Assembly (NCBI RefSeq): GCF_026625605.1
Contig: NZ_CP113054.1
Coordinates: forward strand, 3,410,001 to 3,474,000
DNA from: Luteolibacter sp. SL250
GTDB taxonomy: Bacteria > Verrucomicrobiota > Verrucomicrobiia > Verrucomicrobiales > Akkermansiaceae
Length of the DNA: 64,000 bases
Direction: 5' to 3'
Position 1 is the stretch's first letter, and every line of letters begins with the position of its first letter. The notes beneath the pieces are model-generated. The model was not told the DNA's origin. It was given only the letters and a program-made list of their open reading frames with translations, and made no database searches. Below are positions 1 through 7,941 of this stretch, in pieces. The position numbers were made by a program, and so were the translations under genes.

Positions 1-1
1 A

Positions 2-61
2 ATCGCCCCGCAGCGTTCCGATTTCGAACCGGCGGAAATCTACGCTCCGCCGGGCAAATGA
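2..61 (+). CDS. 3' end of an upstream CDS (partial)
   Basis: An open frame enters from the left edge and stops at a TGA at 59-61; the visible tail ends in IYAPPGK. It lies 81 bases upstream of the TonB-like gene in the same orientation, so it may be co-transcribed (genes for ExbB/ExbD-type proteins often sit here in relatives, but nothing visible proves it). Too short to assign a family. Confidence 0.4.
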   Translation: MAPQRSDFEPAEIYAPPGK

Positions 62-142
62 CCATGGTGGGAGAATCATTGCTTCCCCTCCAAAAAAATT
101 CCGGTAGCTTGTGCCAAATCCACTGAAACCCAATTTCTTCCG

Positions 143-1453
143 ATGGAAAGTTCCGCTGTCCCCGTTGCCACGATCCTGCAGCCGCCCAAGGTCTCGTTCT
201 GGCGCAGGCTCGGCGGAGGATCACTGACCATCTCCATCATTGTCCATGCGGTGCTGCTGGTGCTGGCGGTTTTCTGGATCTTCCAGATCATCCCGCCGGA
301 GAAGGAAAAGACGGTCGATTTCAAACCCTCCGGCGGTGGCGGCGGTGGTTCCCCGAAGATGCAGGCGAATAAAAGCCAGAACCGGGTGATGAAAAATGCC
401 ACGCAGCGGGTGGCGGCGATCGGGGCGTCATCTTCCTTTGCCCTTCCCGAGCCGGATGCGAGCACCGCGATGACCGCGCTCGGCTCCCTGGGCGCGGCAA
501 GCGGCGGTCTGGGTGGTGGCGGCAGTGGCGGTGGCCGTGGTGAGGGTATCGGCCGCGGCGTCGGCGACGGGATGGGCGATGGCATCGGCATGGGACCAGC
601 CGGAAAGCTGAATCCGTTCGGAGCGCTGAGCAGCACGCCAAACGCGCTGATCGGCACGTTCTACGACCTGAAACAGACGGACCGGAAAAAGCCCACCAAC
701 ATCTCCAACGAGCAGACGCAGGAGGTCATCCGCGAGTTCGTGAACCGTGGCTGGAAGGAGTCCTTCCTTTCCCGCGACTACTTCCAAGCCCCGCAGAAAC
801 TCTACCAGACGAAGATCTACATCCCCCTCATGCAGGCGGAGGGAGCACCCGCCGCATTCAACTGTGAGAAGGACGTGCAGCCGAGCCGCTGGATCATTGT
901 CTATCGCGGGGTGGTCACGCCGCCGACCAGCGGACGCTACCGTTTCGTCGGTGCGGGGGATGACGTGCTGGTCGTCCGCTTCAACAACAAGCATGTGTTC
1001 GACCACGGGTTCTACGGCGGCACCACCGGCACCCACCTCTCACAGATGAAGGACGTGCTGACCGGCGACAACGACGACCGCGAGCGCCAGCGGATGCTGC
1101 GTGACTCCCCGATGAAACTCCCCATCGAGTTCTACAAGTATGACACCACCAACAATTGGAATGGTGCGATCGGCGGATTGGCGGTCGGCCCCACCTTCGA
1201 GGCGAAGGCCGGGACCGCCTACCCCATCGAGATCCTGCTGAGCGAGATCCCCGGTGGTCTGTTCTGCGCCTCGCTGATGATCGAGAAAGTCGGTGAGAAG
1301 TATGAGAAAGCCTCCACCGGCTCACCGATCCTGCCGGTTTTCCGGATCGATCACCAGCCGCCCGCCGTCACCACCGGCGACAACGCCCCGCCTTTCCAGA
1401 AGGATGCACCGAGCTGGAAGGTGATGGAGGGCATGGGCAAGATCGGGATCTGA
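143..1453 (+). CDS. TonB-like N-terminal anchor with glycine-rich linker and PA14-like domain
   Basis: The 436-residue protein starts with a short cytoplasmic stretch and one membrane helix at about residues 28-50, followed by the pattern (PPEKEK, then Gly-rich runs) seen after the anchor of TonB/TolA-type proteins. Residues about 120-160 are a second Gly-rich linker. The C-terminal half (about 170-420) has a beta-rich domain containing GRYRFVGAGDDVLVVRF, typical of PA14-like carbohydrate- or envelope-binding modules in Verrucomicrobia and Planctomycetes. No TonB C-terminal domain is visible. It is probably anchored in the inner membrane with the domain in the periplasm; function unknown. The window edge hides whether exbB/exbD lie upstream. 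Confidence 0.75.
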   Translation: MESSAVPVATILQPPKVSFWRRLGGGSLTISIIVHAVLLVLAVFWIFQIIPPEKEKTVDFKPSGGGGGGSPKMQANKSQNRVMKNATQRVAAIGASSSFALPEPDASTAMTALGSLGAASGGLGGGGSGGGRGEGIGRGVGDGMGDGIGMGPAGKLNPFGALSSTPNALIGTFYDLKQTDRKKPTNISNEQTQEVIREFVNRGWKESFLSRDYFQAPQKLYQTKIYIPLMQAEGAPAAFNCEKDVQPSRWIIVYRGVVTPPTSGRYRFVGAGDDVLVVRFNNKHVFDHGFYGGTTGTHLSQMKDVLTGDNDDRERQRMLRDSPMKLPIEFYKYDTTNNWNGAIGGLAVGPTFEAKAGTAYPIEILLSEIPGGLFCASLMIEKVGEKYEKASTGSPILPVFRIDHQPPAVTTGDNAPPFQKDAPSWKVMEGMGKIGI

Positions 1454-1463
1454 TCCGGCAATC

Positions 1464-2165
1464 TCAGCCCCGCCTTGAGATGAATCCATGGATCAGCAGG
1501 CTCTGGTAGAAGAGAGTGGATTCCGCGAATCCACCGGACCGGATCAGCGAGGTCAGTTCCTGCGGCGGCACGACATCCACTCCTCCGCGGAGCGCCTCGA
1601 CGAAGCTGTCCACGGTTTTATCCTCCTGCCCGGAGAACTTCAGCATGTTGATCCATGCGGGGATCAACGTCGCGAACTCCGGTGATTCCATGTCCGAGCA
1701 GAGGTCCGCGCTGACCAGCGGCGCGCCGGGCTTCAGGCGGTCCGAGATTTCACGGAAGAACGCGATCCGCTTTTCCCGCTCCAGCACGAAGTGGGACACC
1801 AGGATGGAGGTCGCCGCATCGAAAGGTTCGGTGCCGGGGAGGCTGTCCAGATAGCCCTCATGGAAAGTGCAGCGGTCCGCGATGCCAGCGGCCTCCGCCT
1901 TCCTCCGGCACTGCGCCAGCATGGGTCCAGCGGGATCCACCAGGGTGAAGGACCAGCCGGGAAACGCCTCCGCCAGCGGGAACAGCTCCGCGCCGGTGCC
2001 CGCGCCCACGCACAGCACCCGGGCATCTTTGGGAAGCCCCGTGAACCACAGCTTCGCCAGCAGATGCAGCGCCTGCATGACGGCTGAGATCCTGGTGAAA
2101 CGCTCGTCGTAGCTGGCGGCGCGATCTTCGTCGAAGTGAGTGGGAGATTCGTTGGGAGTGCTCAT
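1464..2165 (-). CDS. class I SAM-dependent methyltransferase
   Basis: This 233-residue protein has the Rossmann methyltransferase motif I as VLCVGAGTGAEL at about residues 50-61, and an acidic residue at the end of the second strand (LVDPAGPM, Asp77) expected to bind the ribose of S-adenosylmethionine. The later LVSADL strand fits the same fold. The family uses SAM to methylate small molecules or proteins; the substrate cannot be read from sequence. It is convergent with the PA14 gene (stops 10 bases apart). The best start is the ATG at 2165. Confidence 0.85.
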   Translation of the reverse strand: MSTPNESPTHFDEDRAASYDERFTRISAVMQALHLLAKLWFTGLPKDARVLCVGAGTGAELFPLAEAFPGWSFTLVDPAGPMLAQCRRKAEAAGIADRCTFHEGYLDSLPGTEPFDAATSILVSHFVLEREKRIAFFREISDRLKPGAPLVSADLCSDMESPEFATLIPAWINMLKFSGQEDKTVDSFVEALRGGVDVVPPQELTSLIRSGGFAESTLFYQSLLIHGFISRRG

Positions 2166-2409
2166 AATGGATGTTTCCCCACCATCAGAGCAAAGTCGTC
2201 AAGGGGGGCATGATCCTTCGTCAGGGGCGAGGCCATTTGCGAAAGCAGATTGCCGAAATTCATTTCAACTCTTTCCGAATCGGCCATTCGGATCGGGCGG
2301 ACTCTCTTGAAAAAATGCCATCCACTCCACCGAATCTCTCACGAGATTCGCCACACCTGACGCTCCGGCAACGACTTGGACCAAGATGGCCCAGCCACAT
2401 TCCGGAAAA

Positions 2410-3168
2410 TCAAGGCTCAGGAGGAGCAGCCGGGACGACGCGCGGCCGGGGAGCACGGACCGGTTCCATGACGCCGTGGATCTGATGGTCCAGGCCACGC
2501 TTCAGGGCGAACACCTTGCGTTTCCAGAGTTCGGGAATGGCTTCTCCGGTTTCCTCACCGGCAATGTCCCCTTGGAAAATGATCTCCTCCTTCGGATTGC
2601 TGATCGTCACGCGGTAGATCTCCCCATCCTTGCGGAGGACGACTTTTCCCTCGTCCGTGGAGTAGGTGGCGGTGCGGTCGGAGACGTTCACCACCCGCAT
2701 CGGTCCGGATTCGCCGGGGAGGATTGCGGCGTCCGCGAGTTCCGAGCTGAAGCCGTCCCGCCCGACGGGCAGGTCTCCCAGCTTCATCTTGATATCGAGA
2801 GGCTTGCCGCCACGGAAAACCGCCAGTGATACCTCATTCCCCGGCTTCTGGAGGCGCAGGAGGGTGGCAAGCTGGGCCTCGTTGATGAGGAGCTGGTCCC
2901 CCATCTTCCAGACCACATCGAACGGCTGGAATCCGGCCTCGACCGCCGGACCGCTGGGATCGATGACTTTCACCATGAAACCCACCCCCATCGGGAGGGA
3001 CTGGATCTGCGCGCTGATGGATGGCTCCACCTTGGCGAGTTTCAACCCCAGCCATGGACGGCCGGTTGGAGCCTGCAACGGTGGCGGCAGAGGTGCCAGC
3101 ACCTCATCCTGGCCGACGACCGGGGAAATCCCGGCGAGCAGAGCGATGAAAATGGTTCCCAGCTTCAT
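2410..3168 (-). CDS. secreted PDZ-domain protein
   Basis: The 252-residue protein starts with a signal peptide (KLGTIFIALLAGISPVVG) followed by a PDZ domain at about residues 35-130, with the carboxylate-binding loop region PWLGLKL and the helix motif DVVWKMGDQLL. The rest (about 135-252) is unassigned and ends in a proline-rich tail. There are no protease residues, so it is a PDZ adaptor or periplasmic sensor rather than a DegP-type protease. It is the third gene of a sigma/anti-sigma/PDZ operon, one base after the preceding stop, which suggests it is a regulatory or effector protein of that pathway. Confidence 0.75.
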   Translation of the reverse strand: MKLGTIFIALLAGISPVVGQDEVLAPLPPPLQAPTGRPWLGLKLAKVEPSISAQIQSLPMGVGFMVKVIDPSGPAVEAGFQPFDVVWKMGDQLLINEAQLATLLRLQKPGNEVSLAVFRGGKPLDIKMKLGDLPVGRDGFSSELADAAILPGESGPMRVVNVSDRTATYSTDEGKVVLRKDGEIYRVTISNPKEEIIFQGDIAGEETGEAIPELWKRKVFALKRGLDHQIHGVMEPVRAPRPRVVPAAPPEP

Positions 3169-3169
3169 T

Positions 3170-3652
3170 TCAGAACGCGGTGACAGGGGTCAGAATGAGT
3201 TCCTCGCGGGGCTCGGAAATCTGGAAGACGATGCCGGTCTTTTCGTCGCGGAGGGTGTTTTCCTCCACCACCCGGACGCGGACGGCCTGCATGGCGGCGC
3301 CTTGCGGATCCGCCAGCCAGCCTTCGTCGGTCAGTGTTTCGATCCGGTCGGTTTCCCCGAGGAGGAAGATGCCAGGAGCCTCAACTTCCGGCAGCACGGA
3401 GGTGACCGCTTCCCGGGGCGATGACCCCAAGGGCATGAGAAACGCCAAAGCCGCCGCAGCCGCGATCCCCACCGGAGGAAGCGCGTAAATCCAAAAGCTC
3501 TTGCCTCCTGGTGCCGCGGCCGGTGCTTCCGGAGCCGCTTCCTCACCGGCGAGTTCATCCAGCATGGCGTCGAGCGAACGCTGACCCGCCTCGCTGATGG
3601 CGACCGGCATCAACCGTGAAAGCATATCCTCGATGGATTCAGGCTGTTTCAC
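3170..3652 (-). CDS. putative membrane anti-sigma factor
   Basis: This 160-residue protein has a cytoplasmic N-terminal helical region (SIEDMLSRLMPVAISEAGQR), a Pro/Ala-rich linker, one membrane helix at about 52-72 (IYALPPVGIAAAAALAFLM) and a periplasmic C-terminal domain. It overlaps the end of the sigma factor gene by 14 bases, the usual arrangement of anti-sigma factors with their sigma. No zinc-binding anti-sigma motif is visible, so the call rests on topology and context. Confidence 0.65.
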   Translation of the reverse strand: MKQPESIEDMLSRLMPVAISEAGQRSLDAMLDELAGEEAAPEAPAAAPGGKSFWIYALPPVGIAAAAALAFLMPLGSSPREAVTSVLPEVEAPGIFLLGETDRIETLTDEGWLADPQGAAMQAVRVRVVEENTLRDEKTGIVFQISEPREELILTPVTAF

Positions 3653-4169
3653 TGCGGGCCTCCTTCAGTTGGCGCAGCTCCTGCGCGAGTTGTTCGAGCG
3701 CGTAGCGGTAGCGGGATGCCGCCGTATTCGGCGAGATGGCCAGTGTTTCGGAAATCTCGGCGAAGGTCAGGCCACCCCAGCTTTTCATGACCACCACCTC
3801 GCGGAGCTTCGGGCTGAGGCGTTGGACGGCGTCGCGCAGCGCGGTCGCGTCCTCATCGTCCTCCAGGACCGGGTCGAGCCAGACGTCCTCGAAATCGTTG
3901 AGGTAGATGATGGATTCCTCCCTCTTCCGCCGCCGGGACTCGGTCCGGTAGTGGTTCAGGCCGCAGAAGCGGATGGTGGAAAAGGCGAACGGCAGGTCCG
4001 GCGGAAGGCCACCCTTATCCGCCTGGTGGTTCCAGAGACGGAGCACCGCTTCCTGCACCAGATCCTCCGCATCCTGCTGGCAGTTCGACCAGCCGCGCGC
4101 GAACAACAGCAGCCGCGGCCCGTGGGCTGCCAGCCACTCTTTCCACACGCTTCTGGGACTACCCGTCAT
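3639..4169 (-). CDS. ECF-type RNA polymerase sigma factor
   Basis: The 176-residue protein has sigma region 2 at about residues 20-85 (CQQDAEDLVQEAVLRLW, then FAFSTIRFCGLNHYR) and region 4 at about 115-165 (LSPKLREVVVMKSWGGLTF followed by a helix-turn-helix, EISETLAISPNTAASRYRYAL). Length and lack of region 3 fit an ECF sigma factor. It is first in a three-gene operon with the membrane anti-sigma candidate and a PDZ protein. It probably directs RNA polymerase to a small regulon, likely including its own operon. Confidence 0.9.
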   Translation of the reverse strand: MTGSPRSVWKEWLAAHGPRLLLFARGWSNCQQDAEDLVQEAVLRLWNHQADKGGLPPDLPFAFSTIRFCGLNHYRTESRRRKREESIIYLNDFEDVWLDPVLEDDEDATALRDAVQRLSPKLREVVVMKSWGGLTFAEISETLAISPNTAASRYRYALEQLAQELRQLKEARSETA

Positions 4170-4238
4170 CAGAAGCTAAAATGCCCCACCGGCGGGGATT
4201 TGTCTGTAAAATCTTCCCACCGGTCCGGAGCAGTGGGA

Positions 4239-4610
4239 TCAGTCCAGGAACTTGATCTTGCCCGGCACCTTGAAGGTCCCGGCCGCCATGGCGGCGTGCT
4301 GCTCGTCCGTGCAAGCGGAGTTGATGGGAGCATCGGCCGGAGCGTCGCTCTTCTCGAGGTAGCCGTTCTCCGTCAGCCACTTCTCGACTTCCTCACCACT
4401 GATGTCCGGCAGCATGTGGCCGTCGATCTCCACGCACGGGGAGAGCTGCTGACCGCTGCGCTGCTCCATTTCCCAGCGGAACGCAGGATTCTTGATGATG
4501 TCCTTCTCCTCGTAGGGAAGGTCGTATTTCCGCATGATGGCCCGGACGCCCTCGCTCCAGCCACAATAGGTTTTCAGGTAGGCGGTGATCTTCGGTGCTT
4601 GTGCGCTCAT
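4239..4610 (-). CDS. glutaredoxin-like protein with CGWS active site
   Basis: The ATG at 4610 gives a 123-residue thioredoxin-fold protein; a longer frame upstream to 4649 adds 13 unconvincing residues. The active site is YCGWS, a CxxS monothiol form in place of the classical CPYC. The cis-proline loop appears as LSPCVEIDG, with a cysteine next to the proline. The C-terminal tail (about 90-123) is longer than in simple glutaredoxins. Family members reduce glutathione mixed disulfides or handle Fe-S clusters; the redox partner here is unknown. Confidence 0.8.
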   Translation of the reverse strand: MSAQAPKITAYLKTYCGWSEGVRAIMRKYDLPYEEKDIIKNPAFRWEMEQRSGQQLSPCVEIDGHMLPDISGEEVEKWLTENGYLEKSDAPADAPINSACTDEQHAAMAAGTFKVPGKIKFLD

Positions 4611-4682
4611 TTCTGCGGAAGGAATAGCCCGATTCCGGCCGGAAGGCAAACGAAACGCGGAGACGCGAAGGCCGCGGAGAAG

Positions 4683-4824
4683 AAGTGCCGAGTGATCCGT
4701 GATCAGTGATCAGTGCGGGAATGATGAAACGAAGGCTCCAGACCAGAAAGTGGCTTCACCCATCGAGGTAGTATCCATCGTGCGGGTCTTCCACTGATCA
4801 TCGATCACGGATCACTTGGCATTT
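4683..4824 (+). repeat. MITE-like element with long imperfect inverted repeats
   Basis: Two 31-base arms, 4683-4713 and 4794-4824, are near-perfect reverse complements (core GTGATCCGTGATC) around an 80-base centre with no ORF. The element fills the gap between the glutaredoxin-like gene and the end of the aminopeptidase gene. It looks like a palindromic intergenic repeat or a non-autonomous element; copy number cannot be judged here. Confidence 0.65.
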
Positions 4825-4839
4825 CTCCCCGTTTTCGTT

Positions 4840-5850
4840 TCAATCCTCCAATTTGAAATCCTCCGCCCGCTGGAAGAACAGGTCGAGGTCCCCGTCGCAG
4901 TCCTTGAGCAACTTCCTGAAGGTGGGCAGGTGCTGGTGGTAGGTGGCGACGGAGACGAGGTGGGCATTGGTGATGTCCGCTGTCAGCCAGCCTTCCAGGC
5001 CGCGCCCCCCCCAGCGGCGGCGGAGATCGCGGAAGTCGTCCTGAAGCCTCCGGAACAGCGCCTTTTTCCGTGCCCGCTTCTCCGGATCGGGAAGGTCGGA
5101 GGCATACAGCCTTTCCAGCGAGGATCGGGTGCTGTCGATCCTGTCGTAGAACTGCGCCCGGCGGACGAGACGCTCCCGGAACTTCCTGAGATCCGCGTGC
5201 CGTCGGTGATGGGCCAGCCACCGCTGGACGCCCTCCTCCGCCACCATGTTCGCGAGGGATTCATTGAAGGCGGTCGCCCCGTTGCGGAAATACTTACGGT
5301 GGGTCAGTTCATGGAAGATCAGCTCCGCCAGATCCACGTCCGCGGAATCGACGAAGGTATTCAATACCGGGTCATGCAGCCAGCCAAGGGTGGAGTAGGC
5401 GTCCACGCCGCCGGTATAAACGTCATATCCCTGCCCTCGCAGTTCCGCCGCCAGTTCATCGGTATCGCTTTCCCGGAAATAGCCGCGGTAGTCCAGCCGC
5501 CCGAGCGTGGGGTACCACCAGGTCTTCGGTTTCAGGGAGAACTCCGGAGCGGCATACAGCACCCAGGTCACATGCTCCCGCCCCAGATCCGCGTAGCGGC
5601 CATAGGACTCCCTGCCTGGCAGGGAAAGGTGGCTCTCCGCGAAGGCGCGGATCTCCTCCACCTCGCGGAGCTTCTTTTTGAGGGATTCCGGGGAAGTCTG
5701 GTCCTGCAGCACCACCCCGTTCGGGCGGCTTTTCCGCATGACCTCGATCTGGCCGCCCATCGCCTGCCGGTAGAAGGTGACGGTGCTGCACGAAGACAGC
5801 CCCAACAACGCCAGAAAGCATGGCCATTTCAACACTCGCAGGATCACCAC
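4840..5850 (-). CDS. putative aminopeptidase (COG4324-type), lipoprotein
   Basis: This 336-residue protein has a lipoprotein signal ending in LSSCSTV, so it should be lipid-anchored after export. The zinc-metallopeptidase motif HELTH lies at about residues 188-192, with a downstream glutamate in FNESLANMVAE. Both are characteristic of the predicted aminopeptidase family COG4324, whose normal length is about 330-360 residues. The family is known mainly from genome annotation. The gene is divergent from the DUF1080 gene, 77 bases apart. It contains a run of eight C on the plus strand (5005-5012). Confidence 0.75.
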   Translation of the reverse strand: MVILRVLKWPCFLALLGLSSCSTVTFYRQAMGGQIEVMRKSRPNGVVLQDQTSPESLKKKLREVEEIRAFAESHLSLPGRESYGRYADLGREHVTWVLYAAPEFSLKPKTWWYPTLGRLDYRGYFRESDTDELAAELRGQGYDVYTGGVDAYSTLGWLHDPVLNTFVDSADVDLAELIFHELTHRKYFRNGATAFNESLANMVAEEGVQRWLAHHRRHADLRKFRERLVRRAQFYDRIDSTRSSLERLYASDLPDPEKRARKKALFRRLQDDFRDLRRRWGGRGLEGWLTADITNAHLVSVATYHQHLPTFRKLLKDCDGDLDLFFQRAEDFKLED

Positions 5851-5927
5851 GCCGTCATCATCACCCGAAGAATCAGGCGTGACAAACCCGCAAACACCGA
5901 AAAACTCGACCCAACCCCATCAAATCC

Positions 5928-6611
5928 ATGAAACTCTCCGCCCTCATCCTGCTCGCGCTCGCCGCGTTCTCACCCCTCCATGCGGAACTGACTGATGCCG
6001 AAAAGGCGGCGGGCTGGAAGCTGCTCTTCAACGGCAAGGATCTCACCGGCTGGCGCACCTTCGGCAAACAGAACCCTCCCGGCGCGGGCTGGAAGGTGGT
6101 GGACGGCACCCTGACGAAAGCCGCGAAGGCCCTGGGCGGAAACATCGTCACCACGGAATCCTTCACCGACTACGAACTGGTATGGGAGTGGAAGATCGCC
6201 GAAAAGGGCAACAACGGGGTGAAGTACCTCATCGATGAAAAGCGTGGCGGCGCCCCCGGTCCGGAATACCAGATGCTGGATGACAAGGGGCACCCGGACG
6301 CGAAGGTGGGCGGGAAGCGCCAGACGGCGTCCCTCTATGACATCATACCCCCTGCGGAGAACAAGGTGCTCAAGGCCCCCGGCGAGTGGAACGAGTCGAA
6401 GATCATCGTGAAAGGCAACCACGTGGAGCACTGGCTCAACGGAGGGAAAGTGCTGTCCTACGAACTGGGCAGCCCGGAATTGAAAGAGGCCATCGGCAAG
6501 AGCAAGTTCAAGGCCGCCGCCGGCTTCGGGGAAAAGGTGACCGGTCCCATCATGATCACGGATCACAGCGACGAAGTTTCATTCCGGGTGATCAAGATCA
6601 AGCCGCTGTGA
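5928..6611 (+). CDS. secreted DUF1080 protein (3-keto-disaccharide hydrolase-like)
   Basis: The 227-residue protein has a cleavable signal peptide (KLSALILLALAAFSPLHA) followed by one DUF1080 domain: GWKLLFNGKDLTGW near residues 24-38, FTDYELVWEWKI, and YQMLDDKGHPDA. DUF1080 has a concanavalin-like jelly-roll fold; characterised members act on 3-keto glycosides, and many PVC paralogues are untested. It stands alone, ahead of fabD. A link to the oxidoreductase cluster at 23-36 kb is only a possibility. Confidence 0.85.
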   Translation: MKLSALILLALAAFSPLHAELTDAEKAAGWKLLFNGKDLTGWRTFGKQNPPGAGWKVVDGTLTKAAKALGGNIVTTESFTDYELVWEWKIAEKGNNGVKYLIDEKRGGAPGPEYQMLDDKGHPDAKVGGKRQTASLYDIIPPAENKVLKAPGEWNESKIIVKGNHVEHWLNGGKVLSYELGSPELKEAIGKSKFKAAAGFGEKVTGPIMITDHSDEVSFRVIKIKPL

Positions 6612-6705
6612 GGCGGCATCACGGGATGGCCATTCCGTCTTGCCGGGCCAGCCGATCCACCTTCAACTCCCCTTTCTTCCAACCTGTATCCACACCAGTT
6701 CCATC

Positions 6706-7632
6706 ATGAGCGATATCGTCATCCTGTTCTCCGGCCAAGGAGCCCAAAAAGTTGGCATGGCCAAAGATTTCTTTGAAACCAGCCCCACCGCACGGGCGCT
6801 CGCCCAGAAGGCGGATGAAGCGCTGGGATACTCCCTGACGGACATCATGTTCGATGGCCCGGACGAGGAACTGACCAAGACCTCACGCTGCCAGCCCGCG
6901 CTCTATCTGCACGGTCTGATCACTCTCGCGCTGCTCAAGGAGCGCGTCCCCGCGCTCAACCCGGTGGCCGCCGCCGGTCTCTCCCTGGGTGAGTTCACCG
7001 CTCATGCCGCGGCGGGCACCTTCTCCTTCGAGGACGGTCTGAAGATCGTGGCAAATCGCGGCGCCTTCATGGAGGAAGCCTGCCTGGCGACCCAAGGGTC
7101 CATGGCCGCACTCATCGGCGGTGAGGAGGAACAGGTCCGCGCCCTGGCCGCCGAGGCGGATGTGGATGTGGCGAACCTCAACGCTCCGGGGCAGATCGTG
7201 CTTTCCGGAACGTTGGAGGGCATCGACGCCGCCATCGCCAAGGCCAAGGACTTCGGTATCCGCCGCGCCATCAAGCTGAACGTCGCGGGCGCCTACCACT
7301 CCCGCCTCATGAAGAGCGCGCAAGACAAGCTGGCGCTGGAACTCGCATCCCTCCAAGTGAACGCCCCCGCCATCCCGGTGGTGGCCAACTTCACCGCCGG
7401 CGTCGTGCCCACCGCGGATGAAATCAGGAAGACCCTGGAGCAGCAGGTGACCGGCTCCGTGCGCTGGACGGAATCCATCCGCACGCTCATCGGCATGGGC
7501 CATCGCAACTTCATCGAGCTGGGACCGGGCAAGGTCATCGCAGGGCTTGTCGCGAAGATCGACAAGGACGTGACGGTCCACTCCGTGGAAGACCTTCCAT
7601 CGCTCGAAGCGGCGACCGAAACGCTTTCCTGA
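6706..7632 (+). CDS. fabD: malonyl-CoA:ACP transacylase FabD
   Basis: FabD moves malonate from CoA to acyl carrier protein to supply fatty acid elongation in the cytoplasm. Residues 3-15 are the family start IVILFSGQGAQKVG. The nucleophilic serine is in GLSLGEF (Ser93), where most FabD proteins have GHSLGE, so the usual histidine before the serine is replaced by leucine. The later NVAGAYHSRLM contains the catalytic histidine, and ELGPGKVIAGLV is the conserved C-terminal segment. The ATG at 6706 gives 308 residues, the normal length; the frame is open to 6640 but that extension is not family-like. Confidence 0.95.
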   Translation: MSDIVILFSGQGAQKVGMAKDFFETSPTARALAQKADEALGYSLTDIMFDGPDEELTKTSRCQPALYLHGLITLALLKERVPALNPVAAAGLSLGEFTAHAAAGTFSFEDGLKIVANRGAFMEEACLATQGSMAALIGGEEEQVRALAAEADVDVANLNAPGQIVLSGTLEGIDAAIAKAKDFGIRRAIKLNVAGAYHSRLMKSAQDKLALELASLQVNAPAIPVVANFTAGVVPTADEIRKTLEQQVTGSVRWTESIRTLIGMGHRNFIELGPGKVIAGLVAKIDKDVTVHSVEDLPSLEAATETLS

Positions 7633-7707
7633 AAACGCTGGAAGCCTTGGAGGATATGACCTCTCCGGTCGTCTGTGAAAAAAAGTCACAAAGTATCAAA
7701 AAAGGTA

Positions 7708-7736
7708 TTGCACACGACCGGGAGGCTCCTTAGCTT
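7708..7736 (+). promoter_or_regulatory. sigma-70-like promoter of tRNA-Asp
   Basis: TTGCAC (7708-7713) and TAGCTT (7731-7736) are 17 bases apart and would start transcription about 15 bases before the tRNA. This is a motif match by eye only. Confidence 0.45.
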
Positions 7737-7757
7737 CCGCGCACCCGAGCGGGACAT

Positions 7758-7834
7758 GGAGCGGTAGCTCAGTTGGTTAGAGCGCCAGCCTGTCACGTTG
7801 GAGGTCGCGGGTTCGAGCCCCGTCCGCTCCGCCA
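7758..7834 (+). tRNA. tRNA-Asp (anticodon GTC)
   Basis: The 77-base gene has a 7 bp acceptor stem (GGAGCGG with CCGCTCC), a D arm, anticodon loop CTGTCAC with GTC, a TTCGAGC T loop and an encoded CCA end. All stems pair. Confidence 0.97.
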
Positions 7835-7851
7835 TTCCCTCTCGGATAATC

Positions 7852-7881
7852 AACCCCGCCCGTCAAACGGCGGGGTTTTTC
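7852..7881 (+). terminator. rho-independent terminator after tRNA-Asp
   Basis: A 9 bp stem AACCCCGCC/GGCGGGGTT with an 8-base loop is followed by a T run. It separates tRNA-Asp from der. Confidence 0.85.
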
Positions 7882-7941
7882 TTTCCCCATGAAGGAGCGC
7901 GGGCTTCCCGTCCGCATCCATCTCTGATCTCATCTGAATCC

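Noticed and set aside
2166-2409. Possible gene between the methyltransferase and PDZ genes
   Set aside because: The plus-strand frame at 2171-2485 overlaps the PDZ gene and has no recognisable features.
7798-7941. Longer start for Der
   Set aside because: The extension overlaps tRNA-Asp and its terminator; the family start is at 7942.
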